DNA from: Rhizophlyctis rosea
Lineage: Eukaryota > Chytridiomycota > Chytridiomycetes > Rhizophlyctidales > Rhizophlyctidaceae
NCBI GenBank assembly: GCA_027596075.1
Contig: JADGJC010000043.1
Location: forward strand, 62,001-126,000
Length of the DNA: 64,000 bases
Direction of reading: 5' to 3'
A program made the translations under genes and the position numbers. The notes under the pieces are model-generated. The model worked only from the letters and a program-made list of their open reading frames with translations, was not told the origin of the DNA and made no database searches. Positions 39,701-51,895 of this stretch are shown in pieces; positions within the stretch are counted from its first letter, which is position 1; each line of letters begins with the position of its first letter.

Positions 39701-41829
39701 GGAAGAGGGCCGCCTATGCGCATGGATGTTTGGTTTATACTTCGGTTGCAATACTCATGGACGACGAGTCACCTCACCTCCACCATCGCCGTTTCCGTAA
39801 AGAAGGAGACTTTTGTTGGAGTACGGTTTGTCTTTGTTGTTGGTCACGCTATCCGGATATGACATTGAGCTTGATGCATCTTCTTTGTGGTGCAGAGGCA
39901 CTTACCATCGGTTCACTTCTTCCACATTCACTTGCGCGGTGTAGGTGTCCGCAGGGGAGAAGTGCGTCAGAACCGACGTCCCATCCAACCCCGTCCACAA
40001 AAAGGTTGAATGCGGGAACTTGAGGCTCAATTAATACACGTTCGGCCGCTTGAATTTGCTTGCATTCCCACCTTGTTGATGTTGTTCCACGATAGCTTCT
40101 GCGTAAAGAAATACTTCATGTCTATATTACACATTGTTAGTCATGCGGATCATTTACTCGAGAGCATGCAGACACCTCACCTGCTTCATGAACAATTTGC
40201 GGCAGCTGCATGGTGATATGTTTCAGCTCAACGAACGTCACACATAAATGCTGCAAAACGTCAAACCTGGGCGGAATATCCAAAAGTGTCTAGAATTTAC
40301 GAAGTCATATGCATCAGAAATGGATCCGGAATATGAAGCGGCTTCATGAACTCCATTGCAGTTGCTGCGCATACCTGGCAACCAGAAAACTTTCGTTCGC
40401 GCGCCAAATCTACTCTCGAAGAAGCGCTGCCCGTACAAGAATTGTCTACATAACGCTTCCCCTGACGGCATGTTGCAGTCCATCTCCACCCAAGTCTGTA
40501 ATTGACTGAAAGTAAGAGATCGATCACAAACAGAAGAGACCAAAACCATCAATACATACACCTCCAATGGGAATAAACTTCCCATTTTTCGCATGCTTCT
40601 GCATCCTCTTGAAAAGCTTGGGATATAGAAGCTCGACCCACTCAAATTGCTGCGCTTGTGAAGCCGCGAACGTATAGTCCAAGTTTTCGTCAATCAGCAT
40701 GCACTGACGGGACCAACTTCTCGCTGACTTCCGCTTAGTCTCATCGAATGGCCATAGCCAAGCGGTGTCGATATGGCAATTTCCCACGGCAGTGACCTGG
40801 TGGAGAGGGAAGCCAGTGTCTTTCCGGCTCTCAAAGAAGTGATCCGTTAGCTTCTTGGCTTCTGCGATGGTTTTAGGATCATCGGGGTGGACTGTGTTTA
40901 CAACGGCGTTGGCAGTGTAGAGGGCGTCACTAGAGGTCTGCGAGTCCGTCGGCAAATGTTTGACCATCTCGATCAAAAGGCCCAGATCGGTTTTCAAAGC
41001 GTGCGCAACTTCATTGCGGACACCAATGCTGGCACTGTTCAAACGATAGTAGCGGTCTTTTTGCGGTGGATTGATGAAGCCGCCGTGTCCAGCGCCAAAT
41101 ATTGCGTTACTGGCGACCTCGATGTAGAACTCAAAGTGATCGCCGCCTTTAGCTTTGTTGGTGAGTCTGTGCTCAACATGACGCTCGTTTCCACCTCCTC
41201 CGGTAAGTCCAGTGAGAGGTTCACCGTCAGTAGACCAAATCATAGCCTCAGAATCTGGATCGAAGATCAGCACGACTTCCTCGCCCGCGAGGTCGTAGGG
41301 GATGTCCACGCTGACTTTGAACCAGTGGGTCGACCAAGCTACAAAATAGTGAGCAGAGGGAAGCGCACTGGGCCTGAAAATCGTGCTTACTGGGTCCAAA
41401 TTCCTCGCCTACATGCGTGTCTGTATATTTCCCTTTCATCGCGTCGTCAAAAGAGCTTCACATACAGATGAGACCGGCGAATTTTCTCAAGCAAGCAAGA
41501 CATGACTTACATTCGCTTCAAGTCAGGTACGCTGTACACTTTAAGCTTGACATATTGGGAATCGGGACTATGTTTCCACAAGGCAGCAGCTGTACCTATT
41601 TTTAGCACGCGTGGATGTTTACACATGCGAGGGGGACTACACATACAGAGGTTCACATCGTCGAACTGTCCAACTTGGACAAACTTTTCCAAACGCTCAA
41701 TGGTAATGTTTCGATGCTATTTTATCCCAAAAGTCAGTATTCAGTTGCAGGCATCGTGCTGAACTGCTTCGGTAAAAGCACCTTCTGCATCCCGTTCAAC
41801 CCCGCCGTATGCGGTTGTGTGCCACTCAT
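36704..41829 (-). CDS. AMS1: GH38 alpha-mannosidase (Ams1/MAN2C1 type), 31 exons
   Basis: Trims mannose from free oligosaccharides in the vacuole or cytosol. I traced 31 exons giving roughly 1,130 aa, close to yeast Ams1. Start [16 protein letters not shown] joins [18 protein letters not shown]. The largest exon (41338-40560) holds [12 protein letters not shown] and the zinc site [12 protein letters not shown]. Nucleophile motif [14 protein letters not shown] is split by an intron and completed by a 23-nt exon. The second zinc site LNQFHDVLPGSS is built from a 22-nt exon plus its neighbours. The C-terminal beta domains include [23 protein letters not shown] and [16 protein letters not shown]. 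Introns are mostly 50-110 nt. No signal peptide, as expected for the class 2C group, which reaches the vacuole by autophagy-type import in yeast. Confidence 0.92.
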
Positions 41830-41899
41830 TGTCTCTACGAAGTTGCGGTTACAAGTTTGTATGCCAAATAAACGCGACAAAGGTGCTATTGAGAAGTAG
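41830..41899. promoter_or_regulatory. very short shared upstream region
   Basis: Only about 70 bp separate the mannosidase start (-) from the likely first exon of the glucuronokinase fusion (+). If the latter instead starts at 42173 the gap is 343 bp. Both promoters must lie in, or overlap, these sequences. Confidence 0.4.
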
Positions 41900-44474
41900 A
41901 TGACCGTTTTTGATGTAGATGGGTAAGTGCCAGCGGCAGATGACGATAGCCCTTCCAAGCAAAGCGTCAACTCTCCACCCGGAGTGTGGGGAAGGTGTGG
42001 TGGCACATGCACGCTTGGCCGGGGTACTCGTTTAACCATTTTGAGGTAAATCGACTCTGTGTTTACTTATGTGGTGGCGTTTTGCAGATTCCCTTCAAAA
42101 AGTCCTCGTTCTAACTTCTCCCACAAATTTACAGATGAGCCGACACAGACTTTGAGACGGAGAAAGAATAACATGGCATTGGCAGCTGCTGTCATCTTCG
42201 TGGTGGGAGCCTCGGGACTGGAGAGTGAACTCAAACAGGTACACGCGTCGTGCACTGGGTTTCTCATTGGCGGGGTTGACAACTTGAAACTTACTTTTGC
42301 AGGCCAGAATCACGAATGATCTAGTGGGTGTCCCGAAGGCATTGCTACCTATAGGAGGAAAGCCCGCCTTGAATTGGTGGACTGACTATCTAAGAGAACT
42401 TGGCATTTGGGAGCATACTTATCTCGTTGCCGACGCAAGGAGGTAAGAACGCACTGCCGCGGTGGGGTTGACCATTGTAACTGAAGGCAGTGAGAAGCTT
42501 CAAACATGTAGAACGATGGTCAATGGGATATGATTTTCCGAAAAGCAACATTATTAATATTGGATCAACTGATGAGGATCCATATGGGTATGTAATGAAA
42601 TATGAGCCGTCGTCTCTGACCTACCAGTGATAAATCTTCCAGTATTTCAGGAAGCCATTCCTGGAAGCCCTTTCGACTGTCATACGCGTCAAACTGAAGG
42701 ACGCATTGACGGAGGGGAATGTCATCTTCACCGATTCATCTTTCTTGTTCGATGTGGAGGCCATGAAGGACATTGGATTAGCTGAACCTGACCTGAAGAC
42801 AGGCCAACTTTCCCGGCGGATATCCTCCTCCCCTTCGCAAACACCTCCAGCAAACCCCAATATCTTCTTCATGCAGCTTCCCGTCACTTTACTCCCAGAA
42901 ATTGAGAGACACCTTGATGAACAGCAGGCAATCATTCCAATCCCATCCCACCTGCAGTCCTCTTTGACCACCTCAAGCGGACATGAAGCTGCTCAATTTG
43001 TCTCGTGGGCAAGGGATACATTGCATGCACAGGCTGTGGACATGAGTAACTCTAGAGTTGCAAGCTGGGCCGCTGCAACTGTATCAGACTACACGCAAAA
43101 GTGGAGACACTATATCCCTACCGTTTCATCTTCCACCATCGCTGATGTCGGAAACCCTGAACCGATACCCATCACCACACGCTGTTATGCCCGAGCTGGC
43201 CTTATGGGCAATCCCAGCGATGGCTTTTTCGGCAAGACTCTCTCCGTCATTGTCCGGAACTGGTATGCAGAAGTGACTATACGACCCAACGCCATTGCCA
43301 TCGACTCTGCAATATCTATTTCCCCAAATCCAATCTGCGATCCTGTTCACTTCAACACGATTGCAGCCATCGATCCCGCCTGCAGCATGGACGGATTTGA
43401 CGGAGCGATTCGATTGTTTCTGGCATGCATGAAGGTATTCACACGGCATTGTAGAGAGAATCAAATACGATTGAGTGGAAGAGGGTTCAACATCTGCTAC
43501 GAGACAAATATTCCAAGGTGAGGTGACAACCTTGCATCTTGGGCCAGAAACTGCATTCTAATGTCCAATCTAGACAAGTAGGGCTAGCTGGTAGTTCCGC
43601 TCTCATCACTGCCCTGCTGAAATGCCTTCTCCGCTTTTACGAAGTCGAGCACCTGATCCCACCCCACATACAAGCCAACATCGCACTCTCAGCCGAACGC
43701 GATGGATTGGGTGTAGCAGCTGGACACCAGGACCGAGTGATCCAGGCGTATGGTGGATGCATGTATATGGATTTTGAGCGGAGTTTGATGGAAGGCAGGG
43801 GATATGGGGAGTATGAGCAGATTCCTTTGGAACTGTTGCCGAAAGGGTTGTGGCTTGCATATATTGCTCAGCCTGAAGATTCTGGTGGATGCTTTTGTTC
43901 GATGTCCAGGCATTGAAACCATCATTGAATGACGCTTTGCAGGCAAGGTGCACAGTAACATCAAAGCAAGATTCGCAGCTGGTGATCCGGAGGTACTGTA
44001 TGCGTGTATGTGCTCACCAACCTGCACAGCGTCATCTGAGCCCGTTCAATTGAACAGGTCACAACAGCAATGGCCCATTTCGCCTCCTTAGCTCACCAAG
44101 CCCGCGCCGCTCTTTTTGCCCGCGACCACAAACTTTTTGCCGCCCTGATGAACGAAAACTTGAACACTCGTCAAAAGTTGTACGGAGATCGCGTTATTGG
44201 AGATCGGAATCTGGAAATGATCAGGATTGCACGGCAGTACGGGCATGCTGCCAAGTTTTCTGGAAGTGGTGGGTGCGTTGTTGGGTTGTGGGGTGGTGAT
44301 GGGGATGATGTGGACATGCAGCGGAAAACCAGGGACATGAGGGATGCGTTTTTGAAGAGAGGTAAGTCAGGAAGTTGAGGTCGGGAACTTGTCGAGGATT
44401 GGTGATTGTTGAACGTTGTTGACACGTCGTGGTGTGTTCTAGGTTTTGTATTTCGATTTGCAGAAATTTGGTAG
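41900..44474 (+). CDS. nucleotidyltransferase-like domain fused to glucuronokinase
   Basis: Predicted 655 aa in nine exons: 41900-41922, 42088-42238, 42303-42442, 42498-42587, 42651-43517, 43574-43884, 43943-43992, 44058-44361, 44443-44474. Residues about 45-200 resemble a sugar-phosphate nucleotidyltransferase (VGVPKALLPIGGKPALNWW, LVADARR), but the usual G-x-G-T-R loop is replaced by VGASGLESEL. From about 300 on it follows plant glucuronokinase: RCYARAGLMGNPSDGFFGKT, CYETNIPRQVGLAGSSALI (GHMP ATP loop), AGHQDRVIQAYGG, GKVHSNIK and FSGSGGCVVGL. This enzyme makes glucuronate-1-phosphate, the step before UDP-glucuronate. The first exon is inferred from an ideal donor; translation could start at 42173 instead. 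Confidence 0.87.
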
Positions 44475-44649
44475 ACGACAGAAGCTAGAAACAAGAAGGG
44501 GAGAAGACAAATAGAGTAGAACTACAATGATACACCATGCAATAGCTAATGATGCAATATGCGGTTGAGGCAACACAATCATGAAAACGTGGTATATTAT
44601 CACCCAATAAGAGGAAACACTAATTTTACCCTTTGACCCGCATGCCAGC

Positions 44650-45669
44650 TCATTTATCCTTCCTCGGATTGTCGAACCGGTCCGGGGTTTGCAACGTGGT
44701 CAACATCTTCACACCGATCAAGCCGATGATAATAATGGGGGCAATTGCTCCGATGCACATGAAGAGTGCGGAGTTGAAAAAGACGTACTTCTGGAAAACT
44801 GAGCGCTTGCTGTATGGCGTCGTTGTCGCTGTCGTGTCGGCACGTTTGTGGAGAACGACCTGTTCCGGAAGGGTCATGAAATGGTTTCAGACCCACACAT
44901 GCCCATACCACATACCACAGGTCCAGCCGATGTGTACATCGCTACCCAATCTTCCGTGATCGCCTGAATTTTGGCCATGATATCCGCAATGATGTGGTCG
45001 CTTTTTGACATGGCATCGGTTTCTGCACCAGAGAATCGGAAGCTGGGTAGGGTTGTTGTGAAGATATACGAAGCGCCTTCTTCAAGAGCAGGCAACTGCG
45101 TATCTGATAGATAGCCTTAATGAAACTTCTCACACATCGTAGTCTTCCGCTATACCACAGACATACCATCCTCAATAGGAATTACAACGACCTGTTTACC
45201 GTTTCCCTCTTGACACACCGACGAAACTCCGTCCACAACGGAGGTCGGAACACCGTGGGCTCCTGATACATACGGGACCTCAACGGAAGAAGCGGCGTCG
45301 CTTACTGCGCGTTTCAAGAACGGGAGCGAAGTTGACAATCTGCTCAAGTCTGAGGCGTGTAGGTCTTGTTGGTTGAAAATAACGTTGACTTTTCTGCACC
45401 CGATGGGGTCGAGGATGGCGGGGTGGATTTCATCGCGGCGGAGGACAGTTGGGGAGGATACGGCTTTGAAGCTGGACGGGAGAGTTGTACTTTGAGTCTC
45501 CAAAAATCAAAGCATTCTTGCCTTTGTTGTTCGGTCGAAGAGAGGTAATTGCAGAGGGAACTTACGGTTGATTACTCCACACGATGAGAGGTGATGTTCC
45601 CTCAAAAGCGTGAGCTGGGGCAAAGAGGGATACGGCCAGCAGCGTAATCAGGTGCGTAGGGGTGCGCAT
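44650..45669 (-). CDS. VOA1: Voa1/Ac45-like V-ATPase assembly factor
   Basis: Predicted 274 aa in four exons: 45669-45566, 45489-45167, 45103-44916, 44859-44650. A signal peptide (MRTPTHLITLLAVSLFAPAHA) leads into FEGTSPLIVWSN, the typical start of the Ac45/Big1 luminal domain. Near the C-terminus a single membrane span follows QKYVFFNSALFM and ends LTTLQTPDRFDNPRKDK, matching the Ac45/Voa1 tail (T-x-D-R-F-D). The terminal RKDK resembles a dilysine-type ER retrieval signal, as in yeast Voa1. These proteins help assemble the Vo sector of the vacuolar proton pump in the ER. Earlier ATG codons in frame are ignored because the signal peptide starts at 45669. Confidence 0.82.
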
Positions 45670-45999
45670 TGGTCCTTTAGACGTCAGTGGAATAAGTGGG
45701 AGTGGTTGCGTGTCAGTGTATTCAGTAGCTGCGAATGAGTAAAAAGGGATGATGAGAGTTGCGAGGTGATCAAATTCACAAATGCATGGGTGCATGGGCC
45801 GTTGACGTCCGGCTGATGGTAGGGCTGATCAACCTGGTGGCTTATATATTTTCATGTTGCTCGCGTAAGCCAATTCTGTGATCTTGGGGCTGACTAAAGA
45901 ATTTGCGTCTTCTGGTCAAATTCCCTAAGGCTATCGTTGGGCTGCTTCAACTTTCCCATTCCATCTACTGCAACTCACGCCGCTGTTAGATCTCTGAAC
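45670..45999. promoter_or_regulatory. bidirectional promoter region of VOA1-like and GRX5 genes
   Basis: 330 bp between two divergent start codons. It must serve both genes. No individual element is certain; TTATATAT-like sequence occurs near 45842-45848. Confidence 0.45.
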
Positions 46000-46724
46000 A
46001 TGTTCTCAACGGTAATTTGAAAGCGTCTCCCCTTGGAGCTGCCGCTTTCTTACTCACATTTATTTTTACTATAGGTTTTCCGACGAGCGGCCACCCCACT
46101 TCTCCGCACTCCGGCACTCACATGGCGCCGGAACCTGTCAGACAACTTGCGGTCGCAAATCGATAAGGTGGACGACCTTTCTGGAGTGGTCGAATGCACA
46201 ATATAATTTCTGACATTCGTATACCAGGCAGTCAAAGAACACGAAGTGCTTGTTTTCATGAAAGGGAACAAAGAAGCCCCGCAGGTATCCACAGACACCT
46301 GCTGCGCGTTCGATTGGAACCCGGCGTTCTGACCGTCTCTTCTCGCTCTTTCTCAAAGTGCGGTTTTAGCAGAGCCGTGGTACAAATCTTGCAAGCAAAC
46401 GGCGTTGATGACTTCAAAACAGTAAACGTTCTAGCGGACGAGGAAGTTCGTAACGGGATCAAGGAGTACAGGTAATTTGTCTGTTTATTCAATTGCCGAT
46501 GCGCACCCGTGATTTCAAAACCAATCCCATCTTTTCTGTGTTCAAGCAACTGGCCCACAATCCCGCAAGTGTACGTGAAGGGCGAATTCGTGGGAGGTTG
46601 CGACATTTTGATGAACATGCACAAAAGTGGGGAGTTGGAGAAATTCTTGCAAGATGAGGGCATTTTGCCAAAAGACGGAGAGGAGCTACCAGAGGCGAAA
46701 AGGGATCAGGTCAAGTTAGAGTAG
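46000..46724 (+). CDS. GRX5: mitochondrial monothiol glutaredoxin
   Basis: Transfers [2Fe-2S] clusters made by the mitochondrial ISC machinery. Predicted 150 aa in five exons: 46000-46011, 46075-46167, 46228-46284, 46359-46471, 46547-46724. A basic presequence ([22 protein letters not shown]) suits mitochondrial import. The core has [18 protein letters not shown] with the single active-site Cys in CGFS (split by an intron at Q/C), [19 protein letters not shown] (the cis-Pro TIPQ and GG-x-D glutathione contacts). The first exon is just four codons (MFST), chosen because it gives an ATG followed by an ideal donor in phase. Confidence 0.95.
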
Positions 46725-47360
46725 GGAGATACTAGTTAAGTGTAGTGTATGTGTATATAGAACTATGTAGGAATGTTAAGCTGTTGCATTCGAGATTCTC
46801 TCCTGGCAGTGGTTTGGACTCTTCACCAACAGCAGTGGCACATCGCCGCTGTTGCTAAGTGAGCAGTGCATTTGTGGACAACCATGCTCACTCCAAGCCC
46901 GATGGCCCTGGCGACATTTGGGACGCATATATATATATCAGGCTTGCTATGCCAGCTATCAATGGCAAAAGGTCCGAGTATCAATTTGTCAAGGGCAATG
47001 AGAACGGCCGCTTACAGGGAAAACACGCTTCATTGTCGGATGAACGGATGCCGGTGTTGTGCTCAGCGGCTGGGACACCTATTTGCATGACTCAAGAGTG
47101 TCGCCACCACGTATGCGATGATGTGGTGTCGTGTCTTTCTGAAGTTAAGCAGTAGCATTGATTTTACATCCTGCTGTTATGGACGCGTTATATTCGCAGC
47201 ACAGAGATTCTGAAGGTGAGCACGTTCCAAGTTGTTCAATCATTGCTTTCGCAGAACGGTAGCTGCTCAAAGAGCAATGCTTGCTGGACTTCTCGACCAC
47301 TGTACTCCAGACTTTCGGGAGGGCTCTCTGCACCAATATTGAATTGGTTGGCATTATATT
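46725..47360. other. 3' flanks of convergent genes
   Basis: Between the stops of GRX5 (+) and the next gene (-). A 98-codon frame at 46859-47155 starts with GTG and has no recognisable features; I do not call it a gene. Confidence 0.5.
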
Positions 47361-48288
47361 TCAAAGAGCGTGGGTTTCACCTTCTTTGATGTCCAAAAAC
47401 ATGTAATTGACATCATGAAGAATTACCAATTCATTTCCATTGTCGTCCTTAAATATTCTGTAGTCTCTGTGTGCTGGTATTTCCATGACCATGAAGATGA
47501 CATATGGCGCGGCCGCTTTCATCAATCCCCGCTCGAGGGTAACACGTTTGTCTTTGCTGTACGCTTCCAATAGATCGGCGAGCAGGGTCCGATTTTGCTC
47601 GAGCGTCACAAAAATATTTGGGTCTTCACAGTCTAGTGTGCAGTGCTTCGCGCCTTTTCGGTGAACCCATTCTTTGAAGCCTTTGTCGAAGCCGAAGGAC
47701 CAGTGGCCACGGCAGTAGATTACCCGCTTTGTTTGATGTTCGTTCACTTCTTTGTCGAGGGTTGCAACGAAATCGTCCAAGATGGCTTGTGGTTGATACC
47801 CGTTACGAAGAAGTTGGCGCGCGGCCGAGCGTAGAACTTGGTGAGTGAGTGTGTTGCCCGACATTTCTTCACCATACGGGACGAGATTCGATAAGGCCAG
47901 TTGAGGAGTAGGAGGAGCGGCACTTCCCACCCACCTGAGCTCAGACCAGTCGTGAGGTTGTGTTTGACGTTTGACAAACGCTATCTAGTATTGAGTGAAG
48001 TTTCACTATGGAAGCTGTGCAGTTGCAGGCAGATCGTTTGAGTCGTTTGAGGCAAGGAAGCTCAAGGAGGAGAGGAGGGGGCTTGGATCTGAGAGAAAGC
48101 GCAGCAACGCAACCCAGGCCCAATTTTGGGGAGCTCAATTTGCCCAAATTGGGGTAAGTGGCCGCCAAACGCGTTCCCAATAAAAAGCCCAAGGCCCGGC
48201 TCACTTGTTCCTCACTTGCTCCATCGTCAACCTGCGAACTTATTTCCCACGTACCTACCGTAGCTTGAAGCAGTCGCAAGCGGAGCAT
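47361..48288 (-). CDS. hypothetical protein, possibly organellar
   Basis: The main exon (47984-47361) encodes about 207 residues of protein-like sequence: TLTHQVLRSAARQLLRNGYQ, FVATLDKEVNEHQTK, FGFDKGFKEWVHRKGAKHC, then IFKDDNGNELVILHDVNYMFLDIKEG. A tentative first exon 48288-48259 (MLRLRLLQAT) is in phase and would start a basic, mitochondrial-style leader, at the cost of a 274-nt intron, unusually long here. Predicted total 217 aa. No family recognised. It is divergent from the CCDC57-like gene, with starts 76 bp apart. Confidence 0.55.
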
Positions 48289-48364
48289 AACTGAGCTACT
48301 TTTGCTGCGATCTGCGTACGAATCGGTTGGATGTGAATAAAGAGCCATACCAGTCAATTACCGT

Positions 48365-51300
48365 ATGCCAGATCAAGATACTCTCACCAACCTCCTCTCA
48401 CGAAAAGAGAAGGAACTGCGCGACATATATGGGACCTTGGAACAAACTCTGAAGGAGAAAGAACAAGAGGTGGGCACAAGCGCTGGTCGGTGTGCGATCT
48501 CAAGACGTGTCAGTCTGAACTTAACAAACCCACTTTTACGCGCAATTCTACGCTCAGTGTCAGGAGCTACGCAGTCGTTTCAAAAGCCTACAAGATGACT
48601 TTGTTTACAACCTCGGTCTGCTGGAGGAAAGGGATAAGGAGCTGGAGCGATATGACGTGACAAGTGAAGAGCTTCGAAGTGACGTTCATGAGCGGTTTGT
48701 GAGGAGCGGCTCTACTTAGCTCGTATGAGACACTAAGTCTTGCTAATACAGAGAAGCCCGCGTCAACGAGCTCAGAACCTTACTGAACGAGAAATCATAC
48801 GAGCTCTCACAAATCAAGACCCTTCTTCAGACTCAAGAACAACAACACAATGAAGCACTGCGGCGGATGCGGAAAGAGCAGGAGGTATGAAGAACGTAAT
48901 GCCCTGTGTTTCGGAGCATATTCAAGAACCAAACTCGTCCAGCAAATGGCTCAGCAACACGAAGATGCCTTGCAAGCTCGCGCAGAACAATTTGAACAAT
49001 TTCGAATGGACCTCCAGCTGGAACTTAGAGCGGCACAGCAGCAGCAGGAACTGCAACGGTGCGTCGCGCCCTCCATGCTGGTTCCAGCGCAATCCACCCC
49101 GCAGCAGACAATCTCATCTCGCCCTATATGCAGAGAAGCATTCACCGCAGAGATAGAAAAGCTTAAGAAGCAGCACGAGATGGATTTGCAGCTCTATAAG
49201 CAAAAGATCACTCAGGATCTTTTGGACAATGAGCACCGCATCGCAAGCGCGTTTGCCGAATTGAATGCAGTCAAGTTTGGAAAGGAAGCGTCGGAAACCG
49301 CCTATCAGCAGCAGTTGGAGATCAACAGGTAATGGTAAATTCGTGACAGTACTACCTCACTTACAAGTGATAACCGATCCGGCCATTATAGGAATTTGGA
49401 GAAGAAATTGAAGGATTATCAGTGGGAACGAGCCGATTCGGAAAAGGCAGCTGCCGCCAAAGTCGTTGAGCTGGAGGACATTGTACAACAGGTGAAATGC
49501 ATTGCACTGAAAGCAACTCGCTCACCAATTTCTCACAATGCTTGATCTTGACCATAGCTGAAAGCACAAAATGTATCTCAGACGCTGGCGTTTGAGGAAG
49601 AGCGTACCGAGTTATTGTCCAGCATTGCAGCCAAGGAACAGGTAATGGCTGACGCGTCTTCGCGGCAGGGATCCCGTCGATTGATCGAAGAAGCATTGTC
49701 GTTGCATAGGCCTTTCAAAAGGATCGAGAAACATATAGAGCCCGCATGGAGCAACAGCAGGTTGAAATAAACACGGTGAAGGAAGAAATGGTAGACCGCA
49801 CAACGACGTTCAAAAAGCGGGTGGAAGAACTGCAGGGCGCGGTACGGAACAAGGATCACATATTGCGTCAGACATGTAAGGATTTTGAGCAGCAGATCCT
49901 GAGGTGGGAAGAGGAGGAACGGGTCGATAAGGAAGAGGTGCGTCTGGTGTACTACAGAGTCGACCCCAAAGATGATGGCTGAAGAACCTTCCTGCAGATT
50001 TCCGAAAGGGACAAAGTGATCGATGCATTGACGGGGCGATTGCAAAGCGCAGAAGCGGAGTTAACTGAGAGGCGGAAGGACGTAGGGGTGTATAAGCAGG
50101 AGCTTGCAAAGCGGATGGATGTGGAGGCGAGGTTACAGCAGGCATTAGCTGAACGTCCGTATGTCTTTCTATTCCGTCGTGTTGACAGTGATTGAGATTG
50201 ACAATGTTACGCAACACAGAAAATGCTGAATGGACAAGGAAGTTTGATGAATTGCAGCGAAGGAGGGCACGGGATCAAGACGAGCTTATTCAGGGATTGA
50301 TTGCTGCGAAAGATCGAGCTGAAACTGAGAGTAAGGTATGCGTCACGTCCGGGGTCCTTGTCATTTTGGATGTCGTCGGTGATTGACATTTTGCTTCCTA
50401 CCACGCAGTTGCTGAGAGACAGATGGAGAGCCGCACAAGCGAACGAGGGGTTCAAACAGCGGCATCCGGGTGATGCGGCAATGGTAAGTTTGTTTGGGCC
50501 CCTTCCCGCATTGCACATGCCAACCTGTTTCCCTCAGGAAATGGGTGAGTTGGACGTCATGCCTCAATCATTAGCCGAGAATACGACGACGTTGGTGGAT
50601 GGTAAGCAACGAATGTATCGCTGATTGGAAGGCAACAGTCGTTGTTGAACCATGTTCAGAAGCAGCCAATGACTACGGAATGGATACCCTGAGGAGGCAA
50701 AATCAAGAGCTTCAAAATCAGGTACGAAGAGGTCAGGCATACCAAAAATGGGCCAATTTGATTGCCGTCGATGATAACAACGCTGGGCCATTCACAGAAC
50801 CTCCAATTGACGGAGATCATACACCAAATGCGCCACGATATGGAGCATTTGCAGCAGGCTATGGATGTAGTCACAGGGCAACAGGCTCAAGGTGTCCCTG
50901 ATGTACGCCGTGACGTGCCCACCCAGGCTGGGGACTATTCAGTAAGCACTTTGTTAGCAAGTTCGACGGACGAACCTGGAGACGGCGTTGATCGCATTTT
51001 CGATAGGATCGACCGATAGCACCATCACCGAATATCGATACGGAAATGTATCACCATGAAGCGATACATCTGCATAGGCAAATCAGCAAACTGCAGTCAC
51101 TTCTCCAACAGAAGCAATCCATTATAGACCAGCTCTTGGAACAGCAGGACCTAATACATGGACAGTTGGAGCGGGAAATGTTGAAGCGGCGGGGTGCTGC
51201 AGGAGCCGTAAGGGGAACAAAGGCGCCTACCCGACGACGACATCATCACGATTCGCGAGAGGTGGACAGGGACGATGAGGAGGAGGAGGGTGACTCAGAA

Positions 51301-51895
51301 GACGCAGAGACGGATACATCTCGAAGTGGCCGCCGCCGCAAGGAAGGAACCGAGGCCGTTCGGACGCTAAATGCGATAAATAGGGAATTGCGGGATAAAC
51401 TTCGATCGGCGGTGGATGATCTTGTCAGGGCGGTGGCGGAGAAGAACCGACTGGTGGATCTGAGTAATATGCTGCAGAGTGAGCTTAGGATGGTGAGAGA
51501 GGAGTTGGAGAGGGGGAAGGAGAGGGAGAGGGAAAGGGTTTGGAAGGATGGTAAGTTCTTGTTACACAGGTGATGCAAATGGTGGCACGAGATGTTGATA
51601 TGATGGCGATTTTGCAGGTAAAGACCCGCCGAAAGAAATACCCCCCGAACAACAACAACCGTTGCAACCTTTCGCGGGGCAACAGCGGGTTCAGGGTGGG
51701 AACACGATGATGAGTCGCAAGGTTGCATCAGTTGCACCGAAAATCAGCATTGGGAAAAAGATGGTGAAGCCTGGGATGGGGGCTGCTAAAGTAGTGGCGG
51801 ATAATCTAGATAAGGATAAGATGGAGAAATTGCAGTTGAGAGCAAGGGGTGTACGAAATTGGAATGATAAGGATGATGAGGTGCCTGTTTCATGA
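48365..51895 (+). CDS. CCDC57: CCDC57-like coiled-coil (centriole/cilium) protein
   Basis: Predicted 839 aa in 16 exons: 48365-48469, 48564-48694, 48752-48884, 48943-49058, 49134-49328, 49392-49491, 49558-49641, 49722-49937, 49998-50154, 50220-50335, 50409-50483, 50538-50601, 50660-50721, 50798-50941, 51007-51550, 51618-51895. Almost the whole chain is charged heptad coiled coil. The start TLTNLLSRKEKELRDIYG and especially LQDDFVYNLGLLEERDKELE match vertebrate CCDC57, which works at centrioles and centriolar satellites. A later RARDQDELIQGLIAAKDRAE also fits that family. The C-terminus is basic with acidic runs. The exon 9/10 border is uncertain (a 65-nt intron with GTCCGT donor, or a 38-nt one). 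Orthology rests on short motifs from memory and needs a search. Confidence 0.78.

Noticed and set aside
46859..47155. 98-codon frame on +
   Set aside because: Starts with GTG, no family features, lies between two convergent genes; probably 3' UTR.
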